Shown in pieces: positions 36,503 to 45,497 of a stretch of 64,000 bases of DNA. Each line of letters starts with the position of its first letter. The first letter of the stretch is position 1. The notes beneath the pieces were generated by a model. The model saw only the letters and a program-made list of their open reading frames with translations, did not search any database and was not told the origin of the DNA. The position numbers were made by a program, and so were the translations under genes. Origin of the DNA: Alphaproteobacteria bacterium GM7ARS4 (GTDB lineage Bacteria; Pseudomonadota; Alphaproteobacteria; GM7ARS4). The DNA is taken from positions 154,687 to 218,686 of the forward strand of contig JACONL010000001.1 of the NCBI GenBank assembly GCA_014332745.1, given 5' to 3'.

Positions 36503-37876
36503 ATGGTGAGGATGTCTCTATTTTCCTTATGCTCTCATGAGGCTCATCATGAGAGGGGGCGCGCTTTCCCCGTCCCCGTCCTGTGTGTCCTATGCCTCGC
36601 CATAGGGTGTGTTGCCTTAGGAGTCATCTCTGTGTCCGACCATGCCTTTGCTCGCGCTTTGTCCGAAGAAGAGCTAGAACAGCGTCGCCAAGCAGATGAA
36701 AAAAGACGACTGGAGAGGGAAAAAAGACGCGAAGCCCAAGGCAGAACACCGCTCAAAGCCCCTGTGCATGCCGTCCATACCATCGGTATCCTCGTTAGAG
36801 AAAAGGATATTCCACCCGCCCTCTCTAATCTTGACCCCATCATTCAGAGGGAGGGCTTCTATGGCGCGCAAATCGCTATCGAAGACAACAATACGACTGG
36901 CGTCTTTATCGGCCATGACTATCGTCTGGAAGAGGTCTTTGTCCCCCTAGAAGACGATGTCGTGGCGTCATTTCGCCAACTGGCGCAAAAAACCGATTAT
37001 ATCTTGCTTGCCGTAGAGAAAGAGACTCTCCTCACCCTTGCTGACACAGAAGAAGCGCAAGGAAAAATCTTGTTTAATATCTCAGCAAGAGACGACACCT
37101 TACGCAACGACGCATGCCGACCCAATGTCCTGCATGTGATACCGAGCGACGCCATGCGCGCCGACGCCATCATCCAATTTCTTGTCTATAAAGGGTGGAA
37201 AGAGTGGCTTCTTATCAGGGGAAGCGAACAAGACGATGAAGCCTTTGCCAATGCCCTCAAAAGAGCCGCCTCGAAATTTGGCGGTGATATTGTCGAAGAA
37301 AAAATATGGGACTCGGAAGCCGATATAAGGCGCACAGCAAAGGCAGAAATCCCCCTCTTCACAAAACACGCCCCACCCCATGACGTCATGCTCATGGCAG
37401 ACGTCAGAGGGAGATTCGGTGAATATGTTCTCTGGAATAGTTGGCGACCAACACTCATGGCAGGCAGTCAAGGGCTTGTCGCCACGTCATGGCATCGCAC
37501 CCACGAACGATGGGGCGCAGCGCAAATGCAAAATCGTTTCCGCCGCACCGCCCGCCGTTGGATGGGCGAATGGGATTATGCCGCATGGGTTGCCGTGCGG
37601 TCGGTAGGAGAAACACTCACACGCATCAGCAAAAAAGACGCCATCCCCTCGCCCCAAGATGTCCTCGCCTATATGCAAAGCGAAGAATTCGCTATCGCCG
37701 CCTATAAAGGAATCAAAGTCACCTATCGCCCATGGAATGGACAATTGCGCCAGCCTATCTTGCTCGCATCGCCCCGCTCCATCGTCGCCGTCGCGCCCAT
37801 GGCGGGATACTTGCATCCCCTCACGCCATTGGATACGTTAGGAACAGACGAACCCCTCTCCACATGTCAACCCTAA
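36503..37876 (+). CDS. ABC substrate-binding protein, PQQ-dependent alcohol oxidation type
   Basis: The 457-residue exported protein has a signal peptide at about residues 22-50 (ending DHAFA) and a charged Glu/Arg/Lys-rich linker at 52-80. A branched-chain-amino-acid-type periplasmic binding fold starts at HTIGILVREKD. It matches the pattern of the substrate-binding protein of the PQQ-dependent alcohol dehydrogenase system (TIGR03863 type). First of six tightly packed genes whose next members are the matching beta-propeller, ATPase and permease. The ligand is not known. Confidence 0.75.
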   Translation: MVRMSLFSLCSHEAHHERGRAFPVPVLCVLCLAIGCVALGVISVSDHAFARALSEEELEQRRQADEKRRLEREKRREAQGRTPLKAPVHAVHTIGILVREKDIPPALSNLDPIIQREGFYGAQIAIEDNNTTGVFIGHDYRLEEVFVPLEDDVVASFRQLAQKTDYILLAVEKETLLTLADTEEAQGKILFNISARDDTLRNDACRPNVLHVIPSDAMRADAIIQFLVYKGWKEWLLIRGSEQDDEAFANALKRAASKFGGDIVEEKIWDSEADIRRTAKAEIPLFTKHAPPHDVMLMADVRGRFGEYVLWNSWRPTLMAGSQGLVATSWHRTHERWGAAQMQNRFRRTARRWMGEWDYAAWVAVRSVGETLTRISKKDAIPSPQDVLAYMQSEEFAIAAYKGIKVTYRPWNGQLRQPILLASPRSIVAVAPMAGYLHPLTPLDTLGTDEPLSTCQP

Positions 37877-37891
37877 GACAAACCCCCGCCC

Positions 37892-38887
37892 ATGCAGATA
37901 CCGACAAGAAACGCCCTTCTCTTCACCCTCGCCCTGATAACGTCCTATGGCATATCCCCCTATGGCATGTCCCACGTGGCAGAAGGCGCTATCGCCTATG
38001 TGACCAACGAAAAAGATAATACCGTCTCCATCGTCGACGTGGATAAAGGCGCATTGATACGCCACGTGGATGTGGGAAGACGCCCAAGAGGGATCATTCT
38101 CAGCGCCGACAAAAAACACATCTATATATGCGCCAGTGATGACGACAGAGTCGAAATACGCGACGCCGAGACATTAAAACTCATCCGCTATCTCCCCTCA
38201 GGGCCCGACCCCGAACTCTTTATCCTTCACCCCGATGGACGCACCCTGTTTATCGCCAATGAAGATGATAACATGGTCACCGTCGTCGATGTGCCAGAAC
38301 AGATGGTCATCGAAGAAATCCCCGTCGGCGTCGAGCCAGAAGGCATGGGCATTAACCCCAAAGGCTCTATCCTCGTCAATACCTCTGAGACAACCAATAT
38401 GGCGCACTTTATCGATACCCAAAACCTCGACGTCATCCATAATACCCTCGTCGATGCGCGCCCTCGTGTCTCCATCTATAACAAAGAAGGAACAGAAGTC
38501 TGGGTCTCGTCAGAGGTTGGCGGCACCGTCTCTATCATCAACCCGCAAACATACGCCATCGACCATGTCATACGATTCGATATCCCCGGCGTCAATGATG
38601 AAGCCATACAACCCGTCGGCGTGCGCCTGACAGATGACGGGCGCTATGCCTTCGTCGCCTTAGGCCCTGCCAACCGCATCGCCGTCATCGACCAAAAAAC
38701 AAAAGACGTCATCACCTATCTTCTCGTCGGCCAAAGGGTGTGGCAACTCGCCTTTACCCCCGACCAGAAAAAAATTGTCAGCACCAATGGCGTCAGCAAT
38801 GACATCTCCATTATCGATGTGGATGACCTCAAAGTCATCAAATCCGTCAGGGTGGGACGCTTCCCATGGGGAGTCGTCATCAAATAA
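37892..38887 (+). CDS. PQQ-associated beta-propeller repeat protein
   Basis: The 331-residue protein has an N-terminal signal peptide (about 1-30) and then about seven YVTN-type blades, for example AYVTNEKDNTVSIVDVDKG, IYICASDDDRVEIRDAET and FIANEDDNMVTVVDV. It fits the family of propellers linked to PQQ-dependent catabolism (TIGR03866 type) and is probably periplasmic. It starts 15 nt after the binding-protein gene. Its exact role is unproven. Confidence 0.8.
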   Translation: MQIPTRNALLFTLALITSYGISPYGMSHVAEGAIAYVTNEKDNTVSIVDVDKGALIRHVDVGRRPRGIILSADKKHIYICASDDDRVEIRDAETLKLIRYLPSGPDPELFILHPDGRTLFIANEDDNMVTVVDVPEQMVIEEIPVGVEPEGMGINPKGSILVNTSETTNMAHFIDTQNLDVIHNTLVDARPRVSIYNKEGTEVWVSSEVGGTVSIINPQTYAIDHVIRFDIPGVNDEAIQPVGVRLTDDGRYAFVALGPANRIAVIDQKTKDVITYLLVGQRVWQLAFTPDQKKIVSTNGVSNDISIIDVDDLKVIKSVRVGRFPWGVVIK

Positions 38888-38888
38888 C

Positions 38889-39674
38889 ATGCCTGCTCAT
38901 TCCCCTGCTCATGCCTTGTGCCTAGAGGATGTCTCCTATCGCTATCCCACATCCTCGTCCGCCTCTCGCCCCTATGCCTTGTCGAACCTGTCTTTCACAT
39001 TGAAAACAGGACATTTTCACGTCCTTTTAGGACTCAATGGGGCTGGCAAGACGACACTTTTTTCCCTTATCACCCATCTCTATGCCGTGCAAACGGGACG
39101 TATCTCTGTGTTCGGCCATGACATTGCAAAACATTATCGCCATGCCTTACGCTCCTTAGGAGTCGTCTTTCAACATATCACCCTCGACCTCGACCTGACG
39201 ACTCAACAAAATTTGCTCTATCACGCCTCTCTCCATGGCATGTCCAAAAAAGACGCCACCCAACGTAGCCTCGACTTGCTGGAACAAGCGAACCTCATAG
39301 AATACCGCAAGACAAAAACCCGATTCCTCTCCGGCGGACAAAGGCGGCGCGTGGAAATCATTCGCGCCCTGCTCCATAAACCACAATTCCTCCTCCTCGA
39401 TGAACCCACCGTTGGCCTCGATATCAACAGCCGCGACCATATCCTCGCCCATGTGCGTTCCCTCTGCACAAAAGAACAGCTCTCTGTCCTGTGGGCAACC
39501 CACCTCATACAAGAAATTGACGACCAGAGTCTTATCCTTATCCTTGATAAAGGTGTCCTCAAAGCCCATAGCTCGCCTCATGACATCATGAAGACAACCA
39601 AAACATCGTCCATCAAGGATGCCTTCCGCCATATCATAGACACCCCTCACACACACACCCCCAAACACACATGA
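38889..39674 (+). CDS. ABC transporter ATP-binding protein
   Basis: The 261-residue ATPase has Walker A GLNGAGKTT (about residue 50), a Q-loop in VVFQHITLDLDL, signature LSGGQRRR and Walker B FLLLDEPTVGLD, followed by the His switch in WATHL. Together with the permease it resembles the export-type ABC pair of PQQ-dependent alcohol systems. The ATG at 38889 comes 1 nt after the propeller stop; the longer ORF from 38775 lies inside the propeller gene. Confidence 0.88.
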   Translation: MPAHSPAHALCLEDVSYRYPTSSSASRPYALSNLSFTLKTGHFHVLLGLNGAGKTTLFSLITHLYAVQTGRISVFGHDIAKHYRHALRSLGVVFQHITLDLDLTTQQNLLYHASLHGMSKKDATQRSLDLLEQANLIEYRKTKTRFLSGGQRRRVEIIRALLHKPQFLLLDEPTVGLDINSRDHILAHVRSLCTKEQLSVLWATHLIQEIDDQSLILILDKGVLKAHSSPHDIMKTTKTSSIKDAFRHIIDTPHTHTPKHT

Positions 39675-40489
39675 CGATGCAACGACACACCCTCATCCAT
39701 TACATGCGCTGTGGCACGGGCATTATCTGGCGTGAAAATTTGCGATTCCTCCACCAGAAAGAGCGCTTTCTCTCTGCCCTTGTGCGTCCTCTCGTATGGC
39801 TTGCTATTTTCGCTGCGGGATTTCGCTCGGTGCTTGGCGTCGCCATCATCGAACCCTATGAAACCTACATCACCTACGAAGTCTATATCATCCCTGGGCT
39901 TATCGCGATGATTCAGCTCTTTAATGGCATGCAGAGCTCCCTCTCTATGGTCTATGACAGGGAAATGGGCTCTATGCGTATCTTGCTTGTCAGTCCCCTC
40001 CCACGTAGCTTCTTGCTCATCAGCAAACTCAGCGCTGGCGCCTTTGTCTCTATCATCCAAGTCTATGCCTTTTTGCTCATCGCCATGCTGTGGGATGTGG
40101 ATATTCCCTTCATAGGCTATGTCTCTCTCCTGCCAAGCCTCTTTATCACAGGACTCATGCTGGGCGCCTTTGGCATGTTCTTGTCTTCGGCCATTAGACA
40201 ACTAGAAGGCTTTGCTGGTGTCATGAATTTCGTCATTTTCCCCATGTTCTTTGCGTCCTCCGCCCTCTATCCTCTCTATAAAATTGAGGAAACAAGCGAT
40301 TGGTTGCCCTATATCTGCTATGCTAACCCCTTTACCTATGCTGTCGAGATGAATCGTTTTGCCCTCTATGGTCAGATAAGCCCCCAAGCAACCCTCTATG
40401 TCTGTGCCTTTTTGGTTGTCTTTCTCGTCCTCGCCTTGTATGGTTATAACCCATCCAGAGGATTCCTTGCCCGTAAGGCCGGCGTATGA
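39671..40489 (+). CDS. ABC-2 type permease
   Basis: The 272-residue membrane protein has six predicted helices and the ABC-2 signature in the middle (YDREMGSMRILLVSPLPRSFLL). Permeases beside PQQ-alcohol genes (PedC type) have this form. Start overlaps the ATPase stop as ATGA, so the two subunits are co-translated. The transported substrate is unknown. Confidence 0.86.
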   Translation: MTMQRHTLIHYMRCGTGIIWRENLRFLHQKERFLSALVRPLVWLAIFAAGFRSVLGVAIIEPYETYITYEVYIIPGLIAMIQLFNGMQSSLSMVYDREMGSMRILLVSPLPRSFLLISKLSAGAFVSIIQVYAFLLIAMLWDVDIPFIGYVSLLPSLFITGLMLGAFGMFLSSAIRQLEGFAGVMNFVIFPMFFASSALYPLYKIEETSDWLPYICYANPFTYAVEMNRFALYGQISPQATLYVCAFLVVFLVLALYGYNPSRGFLARKAGV

Positions 40490-40508
40490 ACCACACCCCA
40501 TCCCCGCC

Positions 40509-40976
40509 ATGACCATGCCACGTATGACCCATCGCCCGCTGATAACCCTTCCCGCTATAGGACTCTTTGCCCTTGCCACGATGGCGACACCAACACATGT
40601 CTATAGCACAGGCGACCTCGCCATTCGCGCGACAGGTATCTCTCTCCAATTAGGCAATGACAAAAGTGATTATGCCGTTGAGCCAAAAACCATCTCGCTG
40701 GAAACGGGAAAAGCTTATGCTCTCGACATCATCTCGCACGGCTTTAAGGAATATCGCTTTCGAGCCGATAGATTTTTCCAAAATGTATGGATTCGTAAAA
40801 TCGAAGCCGAAGGTGTCGAATTAAACGTCGCAGGACTCTTGGCATTGGAATTTGAGGAAGAGTATGAAGAAGTCGAGGTCAGCATCGTCTTCGTTCCCAT
40901 ACGGACGGGGGACTACCCCTTTACCATCGAAGGCTTTGAGTCTCGAGGCATGGAGGGCGTCTTTTCCGTACGCTGA
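40509..40976 (+). CDS. Exported cupredoxin-like protein lacking the copper ligands
   Basis: The product is about 155 residues with a signal peptide ending near THVYS. The rest is a beta-rich domain whose order (ISLETGKAYALDIISHG, then VEVSIVFVPIRTGDYPFTI) resembles cupredoxins. There is no Cys and only one His in the mature part, so a type 1 copper site looks impossible. It lies 19 nt after the permease gene in the same operon. The role is unknown. Confidence 0.6.
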   Translation: MTMPRMTHRPLITLPAIGLFALATMATPTHVYSTGDLAIRATGISLQLGNDKSDYAVEPKTISLETGKAYALDIISHGFKEYRFRADRFFQNVWIRKIEAEGVELNVAGLLALEFEEEYEEVEVSIVFVPIRTGDYPFTIEGFESRGMEGVFSVR

Positions 40977-40981
40977 TACAC

Positions 40982-41704
40982 ATGACATACGCACAACCCC
41001 ATAGACAACAGAACCTCCCCATGCATAAAGGCGCAAGACACGGATGCTACAAAGGCCACACATGCTTATGGGCCATAGCGCTGTTCCTTATGCCCCTCAC
41101 CATAGGAGAGGCTGTGGCAGGAGGGGGACGAAGCGCAGTGTCACAACAACAGCCCGCTGACTGGCCATGCGACCAAGTCTATAACGCTACCATCCCCCTA
41201 TCGACGGTGTGGCAGGGACCCGACATCACACCCCATATCGACACATGGTGGGAAAATACGACCCTTGAGACGCCTCTCGCCCAATTGAAAGAGCTCACAC
41301 TGACAGAAGACCAAGTCCAAGCCATCATCGATGCCTTTGCCGATGACCTCAGCACACAGGAAAGAACACGCCATATGCTAGACCTCTTCGCCGCCCTCTA
41401 TGATACCCTCAGTGCCTCTTACCAACGGCAATTGGAAGGAATTCTGAAATTCGCCAAGAAACAAAAAACATTCTCGAGCCGAATCTCTGAAGCCGCCGCC
41501 GTCGTCAGAGAGCTCAGAAAAAAAGGCATCGCCCTCGATGACCCCCAATATGAAGAGGCAGAGTATGACCTCGCATGGATTACACGCGTCTTCGATGAAG
41601 GCCAACGACTCACACCCTATATATGCGAAGAACCTATCTTCTTGCGCCAACAACTGGGCTTTCGAGCGCGCGCCATCCAAAAATATCTGCCCCAAAACCC
41701 CTAA
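40982..41704 (+). CDS. Exported protein of the PQQ-associated operon, unknown
   Basis: The 240-residue protein has a signal peptide at about residues 27-46 (ending GEAVA) and an N-terminal motif DWPCDQVYNATIPLSTVWQGPD. The rest is mainly helical with a single further Cys (YICEEP). Similar secreted helical proteins accompany PQQ-alcohol gene sets, but no function is known to me. It starts 5 nt after the cupredoxin-like gene. ATG 41021 is an alternative start. Last gene of the operon. Confidence 0.55.
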   Translation: MTYAQPHRQQNLPMHKGARHGCYKGHTCLWAIALFLMPLTIGEAVAGGGRSAVSQQQPADWPCDQVYNATIPLSTVWQGPDITPHIDTWWENTTLETPLAQLKELTLTEDQVQAIIDAFADDLSTQERTRHMLDLFAALYDTLSASYQRQLEGILKFAKKQKTFSSRISEAAAVVRELRKKGIALDDPQYEEAEYDLAWITRVFDEGQRLTPYICEEPIFLRQQLGFRARAIQKYLPQNP

Positions 41705-42044
41705 ATCATCACGCAAAAACCCCCTTGCGATACCCGTCGCAACAGGCTAAAAACATCAAGAAGCATAGCGGGGCACAGGGGGAGGACACACAGAGGAGGA
41801 ACAGGAGAGATGGTCTCATCATATCGTAACAAGAGGACATACAAAGGGGCATAAGAACAGGGGAGGGAGACGGGGGCAAAGAATCAACAGAAGCAGAAAG
41901 GAGAAGAGCAGAAGGAAAAGGACAAAGGGGGAAAGAAGAGAGATGTCACGCATTGTTTCATGACGATCGTCCTATCGTCGCCCGCATTGAGCGGGAACAT
42001 TTTGCCTTATCCTTTGCTGTTTGACACATAGGGAGCGCACACTC
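41705..42044 (+). promoter_or_regulatory. Long leader region before rne: purine tract and two hairpins
   Basis: The 340-nt gap has no gene. From about 41851 to 41944 the plus strand is almost all A and G. Two adjacent perfect stem-loops follow: GACGAT-6 nt-ATCGTC at 41962-41979 and CCCGC-ATTGA-GCGGG at 41981-41995. RNase E genes in other bacteria have structured leaders used for autoregulation, and this could be the same, but that is inference. Confidence 0.45.
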
Positions 42045-43826
42045 ATGACAAACCGTATACTTGTGGATTGCCTCAATTGGGGAGAAATCCGTGTTGCCAT
42101 CTGTAAAGATGGTGTCTTCGAACATTACTATCACGAGAATCAACAGAAAGAGTCCTCTCGTGGCAACATCTATCTGGCAAAAATCAATAATATCGAGCCA
42201 TCATTGCAAGCCGCATTCGTGGAATATGGCGAAAGCCGACAAGGCTTTCTCTCCTTCCATGAAATTCATCAAGATTATTACAAGGAAGACCCCCTTGTGC
42301 CATCAGCGTCACAAGACGCAACAGGACAAGCGGAAGTCGCCTTCCTCGATGAACGTGACGTCCAAGCATCACAATTTGGCGATGACAACACAACGCGCAC
42401 CTTTGACGAAACAAACGCGAGCGATACAGGGACGCCTACAGCCAGAAAGAACGGCGCGCTCATCCAGCATGCCGTCCAAGTGGGACAAGTCATGCTTGTC
42501 CAAGTCATCAAAGAAGGACGCAGAAATAAAGGGGCAGCCTTGACGACATTCCTGTCTCTCCCCGGTGTCTATTGTGTGCTTTTTCCTAATGCTAAAAACA
42601 ACCATGGAATCTCTCACAAAATCGAAGACGAAACGGAACGGGAAAGACTCTATGGCGTCATTGAAGACCTCAATGTTCCAGAAGGCTTTGCCATCGCCAT
42701 ACGCACGTCCGCCCAAGGCGTCGATAAAAAGAAAATCGACAGCGACTTTAAGAATCTCTGTACCATATGGAATGAAATACGAGAGCATGTGACAAAATCC
42801 TCCGCCCCTCTCCTCGTTCACCAAGAGGCGCATATCCTCAAACGAGTCGTGCGCGACTATTACCGCCCCTCTATTGACGAAATCATCGTCAATGACAGCA
42901 AAGCCTATGACGCCATGCTCCAGACGATGAAAAAATATCGTAAGGATGACGTCAAGGCGCTCAAACGCTTCAAGGGTGAAGAACCCCTCGAGCTCTTCGA
43001 AACCTATGACGTGGCTGAACCCCTCAACGCCCTGCACAGCAAAATATGCCCCCTGCCCGGGGGCGGGTATCTCGTCATCGAAACGACAGAAGCCATGGTC
43101 GTCATCGATGTGAACTCGGGAAAACAACGCAAAAAAAAGGACATAGAATCCACAGCCTTCTCCGTCAATATGGAAGCCGCCGTCGCCGTCGCCAGACAAA
43201 TACGACTCAGAGAACTCTCTGGGCTCATTATGATCGACTTTATCGATATGGCAGACCAAAAAGCCAATGCGCGCGTGGAAAAAGCCCTACGGGACGCCCT
43301 CGCCCAAGACCATGCAAGGCTACAGATGGGAAAAATAAGCCCTTTCGGCGTCATGGAGATCACACGCCAACGTGTGGGCCCCAATTTCATGGAAAGCTAT
43401 CATACGCCATGTCCCCACTGCTTCGGGCGCGGTGTCGTCCCGCGTCCCGTCATCACGGTCCATGCCTTGCAACGCACCCTCAAAACCATTCTCCAAAAGA
43501 AGGGAAGCGAACGCTATCATATCACCATTCCTCTGGCCTCAGCCTCGACTCTCCTCAATGATAGAAAAAATACCATCCAAAGACTCGAAGAGCACTATCA
43601 TGTCGCCATCAGCATATCCATTGATGACAGCATGCCACCTGCCGACTATGCCATCGATGACGGGCGAGGACAGGTGACATATCGAAGCGGGGGCGAGCAG
43701 TTCGTAGACGGCTATTACAACAATGTCCATGACTCCTATGCACAGCGTGGCAGACGCTTCTCGGTGCGCCCCCACCACAGAGGGGTCAGCAAATACCGAA
43801 GCAGCGAACGCAAAATACCCGTCTGA
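42045..43826 (+). CDS. rne: Ribonuclease E/G family endoribonuclease
   Basis: The product has 593 residues from ATG 42045 (GGGAG about 10 nt upstream). The S1 domain (about 30-150) carries an acidic insertion. The catalytic domain has the metal-binding VVIDVNSG and LSGLIMIDFIDM (two Asp). The Zn-link is CPHCFGRG (about residues 455-462). The C-terminal 110 residues form the small domain and a short Arg-rich tail. It lacks the long scaffold arm of degradosome RNase E, so it is a short type that could equally be called RNase G. The end overlaps the chvG ORF. Confidence 0.86.
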   Translation: MTNRILVDCLNWGEIRVAICKDGVFEHYYHENQQKESSRGNIYLAKINNIEPSLQAAFVEYGESRQGFLSFHEIHQDYYKEDPLVPSASQDATGQAEVAFLDERDVQASQFGDDNTTRTFDETNASDTGTPTARKNGALIQHAVQVGQVMLVQVIKEGRRNKGAALTTFLSLPGVYCVLFPNAKNNHGISHKIEDETERERLYGVIEDLNVPEGFAIAIRTSAQGVDKKKIDSDFKNLCTIWNEIREHVTKSSAPLLVHQEAHILKRVVRDYYRPSIDEIIVNDSKAYDAMLQTMKKYRKDDVKALKRFKGEEPLELFETYDVAEPLNALHSKICPLPGGGYLVIETTEAMVVIDVNSGKQRKKKDIESTAFSVNMEAAVAVARQIRLRELSGLIMIDFIDMADQKANARVEKALRDALAQDHARLQMGKISPFGVMEITRQRVGPNFMESYHTPCPHCFGRGVVPRPVITVHALQRTLKTILQKKGSERYHITIPLASASTLLNDRKNTIQRLEEHYHVAISISIDDSMPPADYAIDDGRGQVTYRSGGEQFVDGYYNNVHDSYAQRGRRFSVRPHHRGVSKYRSSERKIPV

Positions 43827-45486
43827 GCGCCCCTTTTACACCACGCTCCACGACTCTCAGGAGAGGCCCCTATGGTTATCGCCTCTCATGCGCTACAGCA
43901 TCGGTATCAACGTGCTGGTGCTGTGTATTCCCGTCTTTGGGCTCTTCTATTTCGATGATGACAAGCAACGCGCCATCGATAACGAACTCCTCTCCTTAAC
44001 CCGAAGCGCGCATACCCTCGCCCTCGCCCTTGGCGAAGGCGCTGTGACCATCCATCATGACCAAAAGCCCTATCTCGTGCCTAACCGTAGCCTCACCATC
44101 ATCAAACAGCTGGAGGCAAGCATCGACGCCCATATTCAACTCTTCAATACAAAGGGAATCCTCATGTTGGATAGCGACTTTGTAGGAAGAAACGCCTATA
44201 AAATCACCCGTGAGCCTCTCCCTCACCCTCGCCAAAAAAACCTCACCCTTTGGGATAACGCCATCCTCTTCATCCAGCAACGATACACGCTGTTGCGCGC
44301 CTATCTTTTTTCGCCATCACCGATGCCCCCCTTCGAGAAGAAAAAAGAAACGCTCCTCCACCATGCCGCCCAAGGACGGACATCCCACGCCATACACCAT
44401 GAGCAAGGACATAACACAAGATTTCATATCACTACGCCCGTCCAATACTATAAAAGCGTTGTCGGCATGCTCTATCTCAGCCGAGACGATACCCACGTGC
44501 GCCGCACCATGCAGGAACTCTATCAACATTGGGGCATGATTTTCTCTGTCGCCTTCCTTATTTCTTTGCTGTCTTCCTTATCTCTCGCCCTCTATATCGC
44601 CCGCCCGCTCCGCACCATTGTCGCCATGATGAGACGAGTCCAAAAAAGAGAATCTCTCGTCGTCGACATTCCCCATATCGGCCAACGTAAAGATGAAATA
44701 GGAAGCCTCGCCACAACCCTACAGAGCATGAGCCAAACCCTCTATAAACGCTATGGCGACATCGAATCATTCACAGCCGACATTATCCACGAAATAAAAA
44801 ATCCCCTCACATCCCTCCAGAGCGCCTTAGAAACGGAAAAACATGTGAAAGATGAAAAAAAACGTAAGCAACTCTTCGCCATCATGGAAGAGGATATACA
44901 ACGCATTCATCGCCTCTTGACAGATATTGGTTATCTCTCAAAACTCGATACAGACCTCCACCGCTCACACGCGCAAACCATCGATATCAGCGCCCTTATC
45001 AGCAAGCTCATCGACAGCTATCGCCTCAGCACCATGATGGGAGGATGCGACATCGTCCAAGACACAACAACAGACCGCAAAGAACAAAAACCTTTCCTTG
45101 TCTTCGGCATCGAAGATTTCCTCGTCCATGTCTTCCGCAATCTCTTCGATAACGCCCTGTCTTTGACAGCGCCCTCGTCCGTGATCCGCTATCGCCTCAC
45201 ACGAGAAGACGCCATGCTACGTATCGATATCGATGATGAGGGACCGGGCTTGCCATCTGTGCCTTTGACACGACTCTTCGAGAGATTCTATAGTGAGAGA
45301 CGCTCAGAAAAAAATAAGAAAAGCGCCCATACTGGGTTAGGATTAAACATCTCTTACAACATCGTGCGCGCCCACCATGGCACACTCACGGCAGAAAATA
45401 GGAGAGACCACCATCACAACGTGATAGGCGCCCGTTTTACGATACGTCTACCAGCAGCATCCAACAAGCCCCCGCCCACCCCTTGA
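43723..45486 (+). CDS. chvG: ChvG-type sensor histidine kinase
   Basis: This inner-membrane sensor kinase (ChvG/ExoS family) responds to envelope or acid stress in other alphaproteobacteria. Helix 1 lies at about residues 57-78, then a periplasmic domain, then helix 2 at about 270-290 with a HAMP domain. The phosphorylated His is in FTADIIHEIKNPLTSL (about residue 356). The N box is HVFRNLFDNAL and the G boxes are DIDDEGPGLP and TGLGLNI. The start is uncertain: 43723 overlaps rne by about 100 nt, and Met56 (43888) would remove a conserved juxtamembrane segment. It belongs to the chvG-hprK-EIIA-HPr-EI-ahcY run, but its usual partner regulator chvI is absent upstream. Confidence 0.82.
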   Translation: MSMTPMHSVADASRCAPTTEGSANTEAANAKYPSERPFYTTLHDSQERPLWLSPLMRYSIGINVLVLCIPVFGLFYFDDDKQRAIDNELLSLTRSAHTLALALGEGAVTIHHDQKPYLVPNRSLTIIKQLEASIDAHIQLFNTKGILMLDSDFVGRNAYKITREPLPHPRQKNLTLWDNAILFIQQRYTLLRAYLFSPSPMPPFEKKKETLLHHAAQGRTSHAIHHEQGHNTRFHITTPVQYYKSVVGMLYLSRDDTHVRRTMQELYQHWGMIFSVAFLISLLSSLSLALYIARPLRTIVAMMRRVQKRESLVVDIPHIGQRKDEIGSLATTLQSMSQTLYKRYGDIESFTADIIHEIKNPLTSLQSALETEKHVKDEKKRKQLFAIMEEDIQRIHRLLTDIGYLSKLDTDLHRSHAQTIDISALISKLIDSYRLSTMMGGCDIVQDTTTDRKEQKPFLVFGIEDFLVHVFRNLFDNALSLTAPSSVIRYRLTREDAMLRIDIDDEGPGLPSVPLTRLFERFYSERRSEKNKKSAHTGLGLNISYNIVRAHHGTLTAENRRDHHHNVIGARFTIRLPAASNKPPPTP

Positions 45487-45497
45487 ACCACCCTCCC

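Noticed and set aside
42369-43259. A 296-codon open frame antisense to rne
   Set aside because: It lies entirely within the clear RNase E/G coding region and its translation shows no domain; GC-rich codon bias produces such antisense frames.
43872-43888. An early start for chvG at ATG 43872 after AGGAGAGG
   Set aside because: That ATG is in a different frame from the kinase, so it cannot be its start.
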